From NCBI GenBank assembly GCA_031277615.1, contig JAITMC010000012.1:1-59838 (forward strand): DNA of 59,838 nt, given 5' to 3'. This stretch comes from Chryseobacterium sp. (lineage in GTDB: Bacteria > Bacteroidota > Bacteroidia > Flavobacteriales > Weeksellaceae). The notes beneath the pieces are model-generated. The model did no database searches and was not told where the DNA came from. It saw only the letters and a list, made by a program, of their open reading frames with translations. How positions within the stretch are numbered: the stretch's first letter is position 1; each line of letters begins with the position of its first letter. The position numbers were made by a program, and so were the translations under genes. This document shows, in pieces, positions 34,542 to 42,041 of this stretch.

Positions 34542-37471
34542 TTTATCAGGAACTTAAAAGATGGATTGCTCAATCTGAGTCATGGCAAGCATTTATAGAT
34601 TATAACATTGCTAATGAAGAACAGGCGAATTATACTTTCTATAATCGACCTCAAGATTTTTACATTTCCCTTTTAACCAAATTGCAGGATATTCTTGATC
34701 AGTTTAGGGAAGAGGAATCAGATGATGTGAAAAAAAATTTACTTTCTATAGCTAAAGGTCTAGAAATATATTCATTACGAGGAAAAAGAGAAAATTTTTC
34801 TGGTGTAAACTACAGCCGCAATATGTTGTATGTCGCTTCATTGTATTATTTAGCAGATTTTCCCGCCACTTCATTTTTATTGCTTAAACAATTTCCTCAT
34901 GAAGAATTCCAAACCAATATTGAAAAATTTATTTATTATTTCCTATCAAAGAATTATACAAGAAAACAAGGTTACGAAAATCCTTATTTCCGATATATAA
35001 TAGAATATTTACGGCAAGGAAACAATGAATCAATCGATATCCTTCGAGGTATTTTTGATAACATACTTTCACCAGATAATCAAATAGAAAGTCACTTATT
35101 CGTTTTGACTTATATAGCAAAGTCTATCTTAAAAAAATTTTCAACCAACAATCTATGGTATGATCTAACGGAGTATGGAGCAGAGATAGATTGGAAAACT
35201 TATGTCAGATTCAATATAGGAAAAAGCCCTCAAATATGGAGTTTCTTTCCTTCCCAGCAAACAGCAATTAGGAGTGGTTTATTAACATTTGATAAGGCAT
35301 TTAGCTTACAGACACCCACTAGTTCAGGAAAAACATCTATCGCTGAATTAGTAATTTTTAATGAGTTATCAAGAAACCCAGAAAGCAAAATACTTTATTT
35401 AGCTCCATTTAGAGCTCTCGCATCTGAGTTAAAGAATAATTTGGGCAGAAATCTTACTTCTAAGCTAGGAATAAAGGTCAAAACTATTTATGGAGGCAAT
35501 ATCGTAACAGATTCCGATCGATTAAGCATTGAACAATCCAATGTTTTAATATCAACACCCGAAAAGTTTATGGCAATAGAGTTGGGATTGTCTGGAATGC
35601 TTGATGATTTTCAAACAGTAATTTGTGATGAGGGACATTTAATAGATAACACAACAAGAGGGATTAGTTATGAATTATTACTTTCAAGATTAAAAAATAC
35701 TGAGTCAGTTGAAAGAAGATTTGTTTTTCTATCTGCAATTATACCCAATATAGAGATAATAAACTCTTGGCTTGGTGGATCGGATAATGACATTGCGCGA
35801 TCAAATTATAGACCGACTGAGATAGAATTGGCATTTCTGACTCAGGTTAGTGCAAGTCACTTTAATTTAGAAGTTAATCCTAATGATGAATTCCCAACTA
35901 AATATATTCTTAATCGTTTTTTATCTACTAATGATTTTAGTACACTAAATGGTGTTTATAATGTCAGTACATTTAAATCAAAAACGGTAGCAGCTGCCCT
36001 TAAGTCATTAAACTCAGGGGCAGTTGCCATATTTTCTCCAACAAAAGACTATAATCAAGGTGTTGCTGGTATCGCATCAGAATTATTAAATCAACTATCT
36101 ACTTCTCTTCCTAAACCTATACAGTTTTGTGATACCGATGAAATTGCAAAAATTGAAGATTATCTTAATTATATTTTCAGCAACAATTATTTATTGGCTA
36201 AGTGCGCTAAAGAAGGTTTTTTATTTCATCATGGCGATTTACCACAATTTATAAGAGAGTTAATAGAAAATTCAATAAGAGACGAAAAAGTTAAACTTCT
36301 TATTTGTACTAGTACTTTAGCTGAAGGTGTTAATCTTCCGATAAAAACACTTGTAATCAATACTGCGAGAAGATTCGATGGAAACAAGGGATATTTAATG
36401 CCTCTAGAAAAAAGGGATTTAAAGAACTTAATTGGAAGGGCAGGTCGAGCCGGAAAAGAAACAAAAGGAACTATAATTGTTGTAAACCCGAAAGATCAAT
36501 CTATACTATCCGATGTGATTGCTGATAGAAACTTGGAAGATGTTAAAGGTTTTTTATACCATGTTGTTGAGGTTATTGAAGGCTACATAACAAAAAACGC
36601 GACCACTTTAAGTAATGAACTTCTAGATCAATTAAAGGAGGCAGATTATATAGACAATTCGATCATACAGTTATTAGCAGAAGATTTACCTGTAGAAAAT
36701 CTTGAACAGGAGATCAATAAATTAATTGAAAATACTCTGACTTTTTATCAAAGCGATGATGCTTTAAAAACAAGATTAAGAGAACTCTTTTCTTTAAGGG
36801 CAGAAAGAGTACGTCCTATAGTTGAATATGGAAACCTTGATTTAATAAGATACACTGGTATTCCTCTAAGATCATTTAATAGGATCGAAGAATTAGTTGA
36901 TTATAAACAAAATTTTCTATCTGAAATAGAAAGCCCATTGGATAGTCGTTGGATAGATTTTCTATTTGACATTCTTTATGAAATTGAAGATTTCCCTTCA
37001 GATATATCAAGGGAAAAATTCATTGAAGCATTAGCTATATGGATTAAGGGAGGATGGTATCATGATGTCGCACAAGGTTTGAATTCAACGGTTGATGATG
37101 CTCTAATCTTCATAAGATTCTTAGAATATGGATTACAAAACTCTGCTAGTTCAATAATTAAGTATATTGACTCCAAACGTAGAGAAAGCGAAGAAGAAAC
37201 ATCTGATATTATATTGAATTGGTCTAATTACGTAGTATATGGGGTGAATAATAGATTGAAATTGGATTTAATGGAAATTAATATTCCCGATAGAATACTA
37301 GTTCAACAAATAGCCAATTGGTTTATAGAAAATGAAATACCTTATAATGACCAAGAAACTCTTAGATCAATTATTTTAAGAAACCAGTTATTGCTACTTG
37401 GGTATTTAGATGGAAGAGTTCCACAAATCTCAATTGACATATTAAATCAATATTTTTCTAGGATCTTATAA
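34538..37471 (+). CDS. hamB: Hachiman helicase HamB
   Basis: This is a 977-residue superfamily 2 helicase. It has Walker A PTSSGKTSIAEL (about 259-270), motif Ib ISTPEKFMAIE, a DEGH box in VICDEGHLID (about 363) in place of DEAH, motif III FLSAI, STLAEGVNLPIKT, and motif VI IGRAGRAGK (about 632-640). The roughly 250-residue N-terminal and 300-residue C-terminal extensions are typical of HamB-type proteins. It acts with HamA as a DNA sensor. Together with the HerA module it makes this a double defence locus. No frameshift is seen. Confidence 0.92.
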   Translation: MIYQELKRWIAQSESWQAFIDYNIANEEQANYTFYNRPQDFYISLLTKLQDILDQFREEESDDVKKNLLSIAKGLEIYSLRGKRENFSGVNYSRNMLYVASLYYLADFPATSFLLLKQFPHEEFQTNIEKFIYYFLSKNYTRKQGYENPYFRYIIEYLRQGNNESIDILRGIFDNILSPDNQIESHLFVLTYIAKSILKKFSTNNLWYDLTEYGAEIDWKTYVRFNIGKSPQIWSFFPSQQTAIRSGLLTFDKAFSLQTPTSSGKTSIAELVIFNELSRNPESKILYLAPFRALASELKNNLGRNLTSKLGIKVKTIYGGNIVTDSDRLSIEQSNVLISTPEKFMAIELGLSGMLDDFQTVICDEGHLIDNTTRGISYELLLSRLKNTESVERRFVFLSAIIPNIEIINSWLGGSDNDIARSNYRPTEIELAFLTQVSASHFNLEVNPNDEFPTKYILNRFLSTNDFSTLNGVYNVSTFKSKTVAAALKSLNSGAVAIFSPTKDYNQGVAGIASELLNQLSTSLPKPIQFCDTDEIAKIEDYLNYIFSNNYLLAKCAKEGFLFHHGDLPQFIRELIENSIRDEKVKLLICTSTLAEGVNLPIKTLVINTARRFDGNKGYLMPLEKRDLKNLIGRAGRAGKETKGTIIVVNPKDQSILSDVIADRNLEDVKGFLYHVVEVIEGYITKNATTLSNELLDQLKEADYIDNSIIQLLAEDLPVENLEQEINKLIENTLTFYQSDDALKTRLRELFSLRAERVRPIVEYGNLDLIRYTGIPLRSFNRIEELVDYKQNFLSEIESPLDSRWIDFLFDILYEIEDFPSDISREKFIEALAIWIKGGWYHDVAQGLNSTVDDALIFIRFLEYGLQNSASSIIKYIDSKRRESEEETSDIILNWSNYVVYGVNNRLKLDLMEINIPDRILVQQIANWFIENEIPYNDQETLRSIILRNQLLLLGYLDGRVPQISIDILNQYFSRIL

Positions 37472-37654
37472 TTGTTAATAAAATTAAAAGTCTTAAAAAC
37501 TAAATAACATTCATACTACTAAAAAAATGATACTAAATATTTATCTTTATTCTGAAGCAAATCCAAGCTAATATAATCTTATTCCTTTTATAAATTAATT
37601 GGAGTTGATAATAATTCAACTCCAATCTAAAAAAATGTGTATTTTGACTATAAT

Positions 37655-37702
37655 AAAAAGTCCGAAAACTTAGTGAAATCAATATCATAAGAGGATTCGA
37701 AC
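37655..37702. repeat. Right-end repeat R3
   Basis: It starts AAAAAGTCCGAAAAC and ends AGAGGATTCGAAC, the same framework as R2 and R4 but with a divergent middle. It lies about 180 bases past hamB. Confidence 0.55.
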
Positions 37703-37769
37703 TCGGATAAATTATCCTAAAACACTTAAAACCAATCTATTAAAAAATAGATTTTCTAAAATTCTCGAA

Positions 37770-37820
37770 TAAAAGTTCGAAAAATCGATCCCATCAACAT
37801 ATCTCAAAAGGATTCGAACC
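37770..37820. repeat. Right-end repeat R4
   Basis: This unit, AAAAGTTCGAAAAATCG ... CCCATCAA ... ATATCT ... AAAGGATTCGAACC, aligns with R2 at 28402-28452 in the same orientation, so the pair flanks the recombinase and all four defence genes as direct repeats about 9.4 kb apart. Confidence 0.65.
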
Positions 37821-37888
37821 GCCCAATCAATTTTATAAACAGCTCATAATCAAAAATTTAATTTCAAAATCCAATTCAAATCTTGTAT

Positions 37889-37921
37889 CAGACGGTTCGA
37901 AGATAATCCTTCCAAGCTCAC
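37889..37921 (+). pseudogene. tRNA-Arg-like 3' fragment, probable attachment-site remnant
   Basis: CAGACGG, then AATCCTT, then GCTCAC occur in order, matching the anticodon-arm 3' side, T-arm and acceptor end of the intact tRNA-Arg at 28055-28128. The middle is rearranged. A rho-independent terminator follows, as after real tRNA genes. It is about 9.8 kb from the intact gene. Confidence 0.5.
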
Positions 37922-37929
37922 ACACTATG

Positions 37930-37962
37930 AAAAAGCCTTTACAGCAATGTAGAGGCTTTTTT
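37930..37962 (+). terminator. Terminator after the tRNA-like fragment
   Basis: AAAAGCCTTTACA pairs with TGTAGAGGCTTTT with one wobble and a GCAA loop, followed by a T-run. It probably once closed a tRNA transcript. Confidence 0.75.
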
Positions 37963-38221
37963 GTTTATATTCTTATCAAGTATAATGCTGAACGCAAAAT
38001 CTTTGTAGACGCAAAGATTATGAATCATCTCTGTTGATCCTTATGAAGCGGACGTATATTTGTAAAATCTTTTCGGGTTTGTTTCCGAATAGCCCCCCTC
38101 AATAAAAGTACACAGAAATTCAAGACCGGAATCATCCGCTAAAAATTAAGGTTGACTCCTAAATCAATTCATTAATCCCCACACCAAAATTTTTACAACT
38201 TTTATATGAACCTCTCAGCTC

Positions 38222-38647
38222 TTATCCCCCATCGTATTTACTGATCCATTTATTTAAAGTTGTCTTAGGAATTCCATATTCATCAACAACCTTTCGTTTG
38301 GTTTTCTTTCCTGTCCTTATGAGTTTAAGTATCAATTCTGTCATTTCCCGGGTATAAAGGTTTTTTCTGAATTTTGGCAATTTAGACTCATACGTTGTAT
38401 CTGTTATTGCTACGGGCGGGCCATATAATATGAGATGCTGGGAATAGATCCTGAAGAAATCATATTCCAGCAGCTTGCACCATCTCATCAGAATATAGGT
38501 AGGAAGACCTTCCTGTAAATACATTTCGTTGATTTCCGATTCGGTACAATTCATGAAACGGCAAATACGGGACAGATCTGTTTTATTTTCAGAAACTCTG
38601 GCACGGATCAGTTTACCGATATGAATATTTTTAAAATTAGTGATCAT
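38222..38647 (-). CDS. Small HTH DNA-binding protein (Chryseobacterium type), paralog A
   Basis: This 141-residue protein has an N-terminal HTH-like block (IHIGKLIRARVSENKTDLSRICRF), a conserved LLEYDFFRIYSQHLILYGPP segment seen in full in its paralog, and a C-terminal helix-turn-helix (RKVVDEYGIPKTTLNKWISKY) like transposase OrfA or inverting-type repressors. Such genes are often labelled transposase, but no insertion-sequence partner or inverted repeats are present. It is about 60% identical by eye to the 41529-41954 protein. It follows a terminator and the remnant of a giant surface-protein gene, mirroring the intact locus. Confidence 0.8.
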   Translation of the reverse strand: MITNFKNIHIGKLIRARVSENKTDLSRICRFMNCTESEINEMYLQEGLPTYILMRWCKLLEYDFFRIYSQHLILYGPPVAITDTTYESKLPKFRKNLYTREMTELILKLIRTGKKTKRKVVDEYGIPKTTLNKWISKYDGG

Positions 38648-38659
38648 GCTTTGGATTAT

Positions 38660-38700
38660 TTAAAAAACAGCCTTGTTGAATTTCTTAACAAGGCTGTTCT
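38660..38700 (-). terminator. Terminator downstream of the giant-gene remnant
   Basis: AACAGCCTTGTT and AACAAGGCTGTT form a perfect 12-bp stem (about 38667-38699) with a T-run on the minus strand. The same stem sequence occurs after the intact giant gene at 41968-42003. Confidence 0.85.
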
Positions 38701-38730
38701 TTTTAAAATTTTCAGTAAGCTCCCGTTAAT

Positions 38731-38960
38731 TTAATCCGGACAGGCCTGGGTGGAGATACAATGCCACGCCACAGTGCTATCACCTTCTTTCCGGGTAAAT
38801 TGTTCCGGCTCTGCTTAGAGTGGTAATCTTCATTTTGGTATATATTGCAGTACCTTCTATAATACATGGTTTGTATGAATGCCGCAAAAAAGCAGCTTTG
38901 AAACCTTCAGCTCCTCCTTTTTTATAATAAGGCTATGCCCAAGCTAAGCTGAAGATTTTA
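38731..38960 (-). pseudogene. Decayed 3' end of a giant surface-protein gene
   Basis: On the minus strand the end reads [19 protein letters not shown] then stop, matching the C terminus [19 protein letters not shown] of the intact 2352-residue protein at 42042. Farther upstream, matches continue with deletions (TACCTTCTA ... TGGTT ... ATGCC, and CAGC.TCCTCCTTTT). No open frame survives beyond about 25 codons. It is a relic of a duplicated locus. Confidence 0.85.
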
Positions 38961-39064
38961 AATCCTTCGGTAATTAATACGGATTTGCTATTCACATCAT
39001 CTTTTAATAACCTTGTTTTTGTTTATATCATTGCATATCCGCGGTTCATTACTTTCTTTTTCAG

Positions 39065-39300
39065 GAATAGAAATCTTCCCTCTTTACACAGAGAGAAGAT
39101 TTTTGTGCATCATCTTAGTTTTCAGAATCGGCTCGAAGTTTTTTTGACAGCAGTTGTATAGCAATATTAAACCCATGCAGGCTGCTTTACAACATTTATC
39201 AGGAAAAAATTCGGAAAATATGGTATCTTCCAAAAGCTGTTTTACAAAAAATAAACACTGATAATCAATTATATGTATATTAAATAACACATTTCCACCG
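39065..39300. repeat. Upstream homology block of AraC/TPR gene 1
   Basis: This block aligns over about 230 bases with 51495-51710, upstream of the second AraC/TPR gene. Shared landmarks are GAAATCTTCCCTC with its hairpin partner GAGAAGATTTT, GTGCATCATC, TTTTCAGAATCGG, GCAATATTAAACC and a TTTTACAAAAAA...CTGATAATCA end. The hairpin could be a terminator. Confidence 0.75.
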
Positions 39301-39333
39301 GAAGATCTGCGCCGCCCATGTTGGTATAGATAA

Positions 39334-39362
39334 TTTTGAGCGAAAATTCTTTTTTATATTTG
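39334..39362 (+). promoter_or_regulatory. Promoter of AraC/TPR gene 1
   Basis: TTTTG (39334-39338) and TATATTTG (39355-39362) lie 16 bases apart, about 20 bases before the start codon, a reasonable Bacteroidota promoter. Confidence 0.6.
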
Positions 39363-39380
39363 TTCTAAACAATAAAGAAT

Positions 39381-41000
39381 ATGGCAAAATTCAACTATTT
39401 GATCATCATTTTACTTTTTATTCATCCTGTTTTTACCCTGGGCCAAAATCCAAAATTATCTGATGAGCAAGTCTCAAAAATCAAATTAATTAACCATGAA
39501 ATCGATCAGGCAAAGATTTTAGCGCACAAAAATCCTGCTGAAGCTCAAAAAAAACTGCTTCAGATCAAAGAACAATCTATGAAAACAGGCAATAAAAGTT
39601 CAGCCATCAATTCTGCCATGGGATTAATGCTGATGTATTACAACGAAGGCAATTATAAAAAAACAATAGAAGAAAGCCGGTTTATTGAAAAATATGCAAG
39701 AGAATTGCAGCATACAGAATATCTCTCCGACACTTACAGGATGAGAGGAATTACTTACGGCGAAATGGGGCTGCTCAAAGAATGCTTTGCCGAACTTGAA
39801 AAATCTTTGCCTTATGCTGAGCAGATTAAAGTTGCTCCCTTCCGTTTTTACAAGAAAGCATTGATCTATGAAGCTTATGCCAACACCTATGATAAGGAAG
39901 GAAATACAGAAAAGCAACTTTATTACAGACAAAAAAGCATAACAGAAAGCAATAAAATAGATAATTACCACCAACTTGCCATCAATGCAAAATATCAGAA
40001 TCTCGCCTATCAATATGCCAGTATCGGTTTAGTCTACAGCAATTTAAAAGTAAATGATTCTGCAGATTATTATTTCGACAAGGCTCTGGCAATTTATGAA
40101 AACAAGAACTATGACATCTATATCAATGGGAAGGCAACCCTATTGAGTGATATGGCTGTATTTTACAGTAACAACGGAAAACACAGCAAAGCTGTTGCAT
40201 TCGCCAAAAGAGCCGAGGCTCTCGAAAAACAGACGTCACTTCCTTACATCAGAAAAGATATTTATCATACTTTGTTTAGTTCATATGTGGAAACCAATAA
40301 GCAGGATTCATCAAAATACTATCTGAATCTGTATTCGGCTCTGAATGACAGTCTCGTAAAAGCAGAAAAACAAAACATCATGACCCCTGTCCGACAGATT
40401 ATTGCAGATAAGGATAAGGAAAGCAAAAATACAGTAAGAGGTACATTAGCCATTTCTGCAGTGATACTCCTTACGTTAATGCCGGCAGGCTGGATATACT
40501 GGAAAAGAAAAAATAGAATCAGCCATAAAAAATATGAAGAACTGATCACCAAAATAAGCAGTGAGCAGACCGAGATTCCGGAAAAATCTGTAAAAACCGA
40601 CCCGGAAGCCAAGACCTCTGTCAGCATTACCGATGAGACTGTCAAAATACTGCTTGCCAGGCTTGAAAAATTTGAGCTCTCTGAAAAATACCTCAGAAAA
40701 GATATCAGCCTGACATGGATGGCTAATCATTTTAATACCAATACGAAGTATCTTTCGGAAATTATCAAAACCTACAGGGATAAAAATTTCACAACATACA
40801 TTAATAGCCTACGAATCGGCTATATCACTAAAAAGCTCTATGAGAATCCTGTTTACCGTGAATATAAGATCAATTATCTTGCTGAGGAATGCGGCTATGC
40901 CACTCCTCAGGTGTTTGTAACGGCTTTTAAAAAAGAAACAGGTTTCACTCCGTCTTACTTTTTGGAACAAATTAAAGTTTCGGTTCAGAGCGTTTCATAA
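39381..41000 (+). CDS. Membrane-bound TPR/AraC-family transcription regulator 1
   Basis: This 539-residue protein has a signal peptide (LFIHPVFTLGQ, about residue 22), TPR-like helical repeats across about 30-345, one transmembrane helix (LAISAVILLTLMPAGWIYW, about 355-375) and a C-terminal cytoplasmic AraC-type HTH (WMANHFNTNTKYLSEIIK ... VFVTAFKKETGFTPSYFL, about 440-535). The layout suggests direct transmembrane signalling from a periplasmic TPR sensor to DNA, a form common in Bacteroidota. The HTH half is nearly identical to the paralog at 51808, while the sensor half is very different. It is the first gene past the surface-locus remnant. Confidence 0.88.
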   Translation: MAKFNYLIIILLFIHPVFTLGQNPKLSDEQVSKIKLINHEIDQAKILAHKNPAEAQKKLLQIKEQSMKTGNKSSAINSAMGLMLMYYNEGNYKKTIEESRFIEKYARELQHTEYLSDTYRMRGITYGEMGLLKECFAELEKSLPYAEQIKVAPFRFYKKALIYEAYANTYDKEGNTEKQLYYRQKSITESNKIDNYHQLAINAKYQNLAYQYASIGLVYSNLKVNDSADYYFDKALAIYENKNYDIYINGKATLLSDMAVFYSNNGKHSKAVAFAKRAEALEKQTSLPYIRKDIYHTLFSSYVETNKQDSSKYYLNLYSALNDSLVKAEKQNIMTPVRQIIADKDKESKNTVRGTLAISAVILLTLMPAGWIYWKRKNRISHKKYEELITKISSEQTEIPEKSVKTDPEAKTSVSITDETVKILLARLEKFELSEKYLRKDISLTWMANHFNTNTKYLSEIIKTYRDKNFTTYINSLRIGYITKKLYENPVYREYKINYLAEECGYATPQVFVTAFKKETGFTPSYFLEQIKVSVQSVS

Positions 41001-41028
41001 GGCTTCTGAAATTAACCGATTAAAAAGA

Positions 41029-41060
41029 GACTGCTCTCCTTCGAGACAGTCACTTTTTTT
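41029..41060 (+). terminator. Terminator of AraC/TPR gene 1
   Basis: GACTG-C-TCTC (41029-41038) pairs with GAGA-CAGTC around a CTTC loop, followed by ACTTTTTTT. Confidence 0.75.
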
Positions 41061-41147
41061 GAATCAATGATACCAGATGCGCAACCATTCAGTGCTTATG
41101 GAAAATTTCAGCCCGGCATCAATCTATTTTCTGATCTTTATTTCCTG

Positions 41148-41474
41148 TTACAGAAATATTTTTTTCCATTTGGTTATTGAGTTTCTGCTGAGTCCGAAAT
41201 GTTTGGCTACCTGCGAATTGTTCATTCTATGAAGCTTCTGATAGTCCAGAATCCTTAAAATATCAGATTTACCATAAGAACGGTGCTTCTGATTCTGTTT
41301 TCCGGTTTCTTTATCCTTTGTTCCGAAAATTCTTTTATTGAGCTCTAAAATATCAATTGCCGACAGTTCTTTTTTGCCCAGCAGTTTTTCACATTCCTGT
41401 TTCTTATGAGGAAAATTCCTGTTAATGATATCAGAATAGATCCGCTGATAATTCGGTTGATTATATGTATTCAT
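41148..41474 (-). CDS. Small HTH protein, second family
   Basis: This 108-residue basic protein begins MNTYNQPNYQRIYSDIINRN and ends in an HTH (VAKHFGLSRNSITKWKKIF). A central KHRSYGKSDILRILDYQK stretch resembles other Chryseobacterium HTH proteins often called transposase. No partner orfB or terminal repeats are visible. It lies 55 bases after the larger HTH gene and is probably transcribed with it, downstream of the giant surface-protein gene. The decayed sister locus lacks this gene. Confidence 0.78.
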   Translation of the reverse strand: MNTYNQPNYQRIYSDIINRNFPHKKQECEKLLGKKELSAIDILELNKRIFGTKDKETGKQNQKHRSYGKSDILRILDYQKLHRMNNSQVAKHFGLSRNSITKWKKIFL

Positions 41475-41528
41475 CTTTAGTGTATATTTTATTAAATTAA
41501 AATTTCAATGGAGCCTTTTTATTTTGTT

Positions 41529-41954
41529 CTATGCTGCATTATATTTATTGATCCATTTATTTAAAGTACTGCTGGGTATTCCATATTCATCCATCACCTG
41601 CCGTTTGGTTTTCTCTCCTGTTTTTATCACTTCAAGTATAAATGCAATAATCTCCTGGGTATAGATATTTTTTCTGAATTTTGGCAGTTTTGAAACTTCT
41701 GTTCCGCTCACCAGTGCTGAGGGCGGTGCATACAATATTAAATGCTGGGAATAAAGCCTGAAGAAATCATATTCAAGCAGCTTACTCCATCTCAAAAGGA
41801 TACTGGTGGAAAGGTCCTCCTTCAGATACATTTCGTTAATCTCTTTTTCTGTGCAGTTCATAAAGCTGCAGATGCGGGACACATCGGTTCTGTTTTCCGT
41901 AACCCGCAAGTGAATCATTTTTCCGATGTGAATATTTCTAAAATTTGTGATCAT
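41529..41954 (-). CDS. Small HTH DNA-binding protein (Chryseobacterium type), paralog B
   Basis: This protein of about 141 residues is the paralog of the 38222-38647 product. It shares IHIGKMIHLRVTENRTDVSR, LLEYDFFRLYSQHLILY and the C-terminal HTH RQVMDEYGIPSSTLNKWINKY. The ATG at 41954 is used because both paralogs begin MITNF(K/R)NIHIG; an upstream in-frame start would extend into the terminator. It is separated from the giant gene by a strong hairpin, so read-through from that gene may be limited. Confidence 0.8.
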   Translation of the reverse strand: MITNFRNIHIGKMIHLRVTENRTDVSRICSFMNCTEKEINEMYLKEDLSTSILLRWSKLLEYDFFRLYSQHLILYAPPSALVSGTEVSKLPKFRKNIYTQEIIAFILEVIKTGEKTKRQVMDEYGIPSSTLNKWINKYNAA

Positions 41955-41959
41955 GTTTT

Positions 41960-42005
41960 TAAATTGTTTAAGAAACAGCCTTGTTAAAAACTTCAACAAG
42001 GCTGT
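41960..42005 (-). terminator. Terminator of the giant surface-protein gene
   Basis: AACAGCCTTGTT and AACAAGGCTGTT (within 41968-42003) form a 12-bp stem followed on the minus strand by TTTCTT. It is the same stem as after the pseudogene. Confidence 0.8.
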
Positions 42006-42041
42006 TGATTTTAAAAATTTCGGTCGAAAGTTTTCCTTTCT

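Larger units (their letters stand above)
37472..38221. other. 750-base gap at the right end of the defence island
   Basis: It holds repeat units R3 and R4, a tRNA-Arg-like fragment and a terminator (all listed separately). A near-repeated CGCAAA(A)TCTTTG / CGCAAAGATT motif lies around 38000. I see no gene. Confidence 0.6.

Noticed and set aside
39084-39290. 68-codon minus-strand frame upstream of AraC/TPR gene 1
   Set aside because: The DNA is conserved in the paralogous upstream block but the reading frame is not, so a regulatory or relic sequence fits better.
38222-41954. Insertion sequence formed by the three small HTH genes
   Set aside because: They resemble transposase OrfA-type HTH proteins, but no catalytic DDE gene, inverted repeats or target duplication is visible.
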